DNA of 64,000 bases from Bifidobacterium magnum (GTDB taxonomy: Bacteria; Actinomycetota; Actinomycetes; Actinomycetales; Bifidobacteriaceae): NCBI RefSeq assembly GCF_000741255.1, contig NZ_JGZB01000006.1:41-64040 (forward strand). Direction: 5' to 3'. Positions 63,457 through 64,000 of this stretch are shown here, one piece after another. Every line of letters starts with the position of its first letter. Position 1 is the first letter of the stretch. The notes beneath the pieces were generated by a model, which was given only the letters and a program-made list of their open reading frames with translations, did not search any database and was not told where the DNA came from. A program made the translations under genes and the position numbers.

Positions 63457-63476
63457 TTTTTAGTATTTACTAAAAA
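63457..63476. promoter_or_regulatory. Palindromic operator candidate between the aquaporin and pseudouridine synthase genes
   Basis: TTTTTAGTA and TACTAAAAA are perfect 9-bp arms with 2 bp between. A further TACTAAA half-site occurs nearby at about 63445-63451. It lies in the divergent region of two genes, so it may control either. Confidence 0.6.
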
Positions 63477-63524
63477 TCATAAAATAGCGAATTTATTCAT
63501 TATTAAGGCCACGTTGGGAGAACG

Positions 63525-64000
63525 ATGCCACACGCATATAGTCAAGCCAAAAAAGCCCACCAGCATGATGATGAGGGCGGGGTGCGCCTGCAAAAATTGC
63601 TTGCGCAGGCAGGATTTGGCTCACGCCGTAAATGCGAAGAAATGATTACGGACGGCCGCGTTGAAGTCGATGGCGAACTTGTCACCACTTTGGGAACGCG
63701 AGTCGATCCAAAACGCCAGCAAGTCCGTGTTGATGGATCCCGCATCCACATCAACCCGAACCACGTTACGCTGGCGCTGAACAAGCCCAAGAAGGTGCTG
63801 AGCGCTATGGAGGACCCCAAGGGCCGCTATACGCTGCGCGACATTGTGGGCGACAAATACGAACGTATTTTCCACATGGGACGTCTCGATTACGATTCCG
63901 AAGGTCTGATCCTCATGACCAACGATGGCGAATTGAGCCAGCATGTGATGCATCCGAAGTACGAAGTCGAAAAGACCTACGTGGTCACGCTGGAAGGCAA
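63525..64000 (+). CDS. rluB: RsuA/RluB-type pseudouridine synthase, 3' truncated by window edge
   Basis: Converts a ribosomal RNA uridine to pseudouridine. 158 residues are visible. The N-terminal S4 domain is VRLQKLLAQAGFGSRRKCEE, then the conserved LNKPKKVLSAMEDPKGR, and the catalytic motif GRLDYDSEGLILMTNDG with its Asp. The frame reads to the window end without stop. ATG 63525 follows GGGAG 5 nt upstream. RluB is the best guess within the family because of the S4 domain and the RLDYDSEGL motif. The full enzyme is usually about 240-300 residues. Confidence 0.88.
   Translation, partial: MPHAYSQAKKAHQHDDEGGVRLQKLLAQAGFGSRRKCEEMITDGRVEVDGELVTTLGTRVDPKRQQVRVDGSRIHINPNHVTLALNKPKKVLSAMEDPKGRYTLRDIVGDKYERIFHMGRLDYDSEGLILMTNDGELSQHVMHPKYEVEKTYVVTLEG

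Overview
The window is a gene-dense, GC-rich actinobacterial chromosome segment, most likely Bifidobacterium or a close relative. The evidence is the gene content and order: pyrB-pyrI-pyrC-pyrF-pyrK-pyrD-pyrE, an Ntn-type bile salt hydrolase, adjacent transketolase and transaldolase genes, pgk-tpiA-secG, CIRCE-hrcA-dnaJ, a phosphatidylinositol/PIM-type lipid cluster, and sucCD-DUF6350-purH. No prophage, transposase, rRNA or CRISPR array was seen. Both ends cut genes: glnE at the left and an RsuA/RluB-type pseudouridine synthase at the right.

Layout. 1-9.7 kb: the 3' end of glnE, the whole de novo pyrimidine pathway from carbamoyl aspartate to OMP/UMP, and a HAD phosphatase overlapping pyrE. 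9.8-18 kb: a PadR regulator with repeated palindromic operators, a sugar acetyltransferase, a RecJ-like exonuclease, NAD(P)HX repair, bile salt hydrolase and an ABC-F ATPase. 18-20.3 kb: a leftward operon (membrane protein, hypoxanthine-DNA glycosylase-like protein, damaged alpha/beta hydrolase). 20.5-31.3 kb: LexA-box uvrA, then uvrC-aroE-rapZ-whiA and pgk-tpiA-secG. 31.4-38 kb: a HAD phosphatase, a very AT-rich regulatory region, an XRE/AlaA-like aminotransferase fusion, tal and tkt. 38-46.5 kb: CIRCE-hrcA-dnaJ, an McrBC-type restriction pair, a GNAT acetyltransferase, a fructosamine-kinase-like protein, uppP and a PAC2 protein. 46.7-47.2 kb: five tRNA genes (Gly, Cys, Val, Val, Gly). 47.4-64 kb: thrS, pgsA-patA-pimA, yebC-ruvC-ruvA-ruvB (LexA box before ruvA), yajC, apt, sucC-sucD-DUF6350-purH, a DUF3017-like membrane protein and an aquaporin.

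Two things stand out. First, the XRE-aminotransferase gene (32729-34450) carries a dense array of AGTTCAAW motifs in both orientations. About five copies lie in the AT-rich upstream region, next to a perfect 30-bp palindrome, and about nine lie in 143 bp of its own inter-domain linker. I infer an autoregulated, amino-acid-sensing DNA-binding aminotransferase whose operator array is partly built into its coding sequence. Second, three genes have reading-frame damage as read. pyrB has a +1 shift at a G6 run. pyrD and the alpha/beta hydrolase each have a pair of compensating indels that remove a key active-site segment. The last two lie in islands of extreme C/A-rich coding strand, so either base-calling error or real decay is possible.
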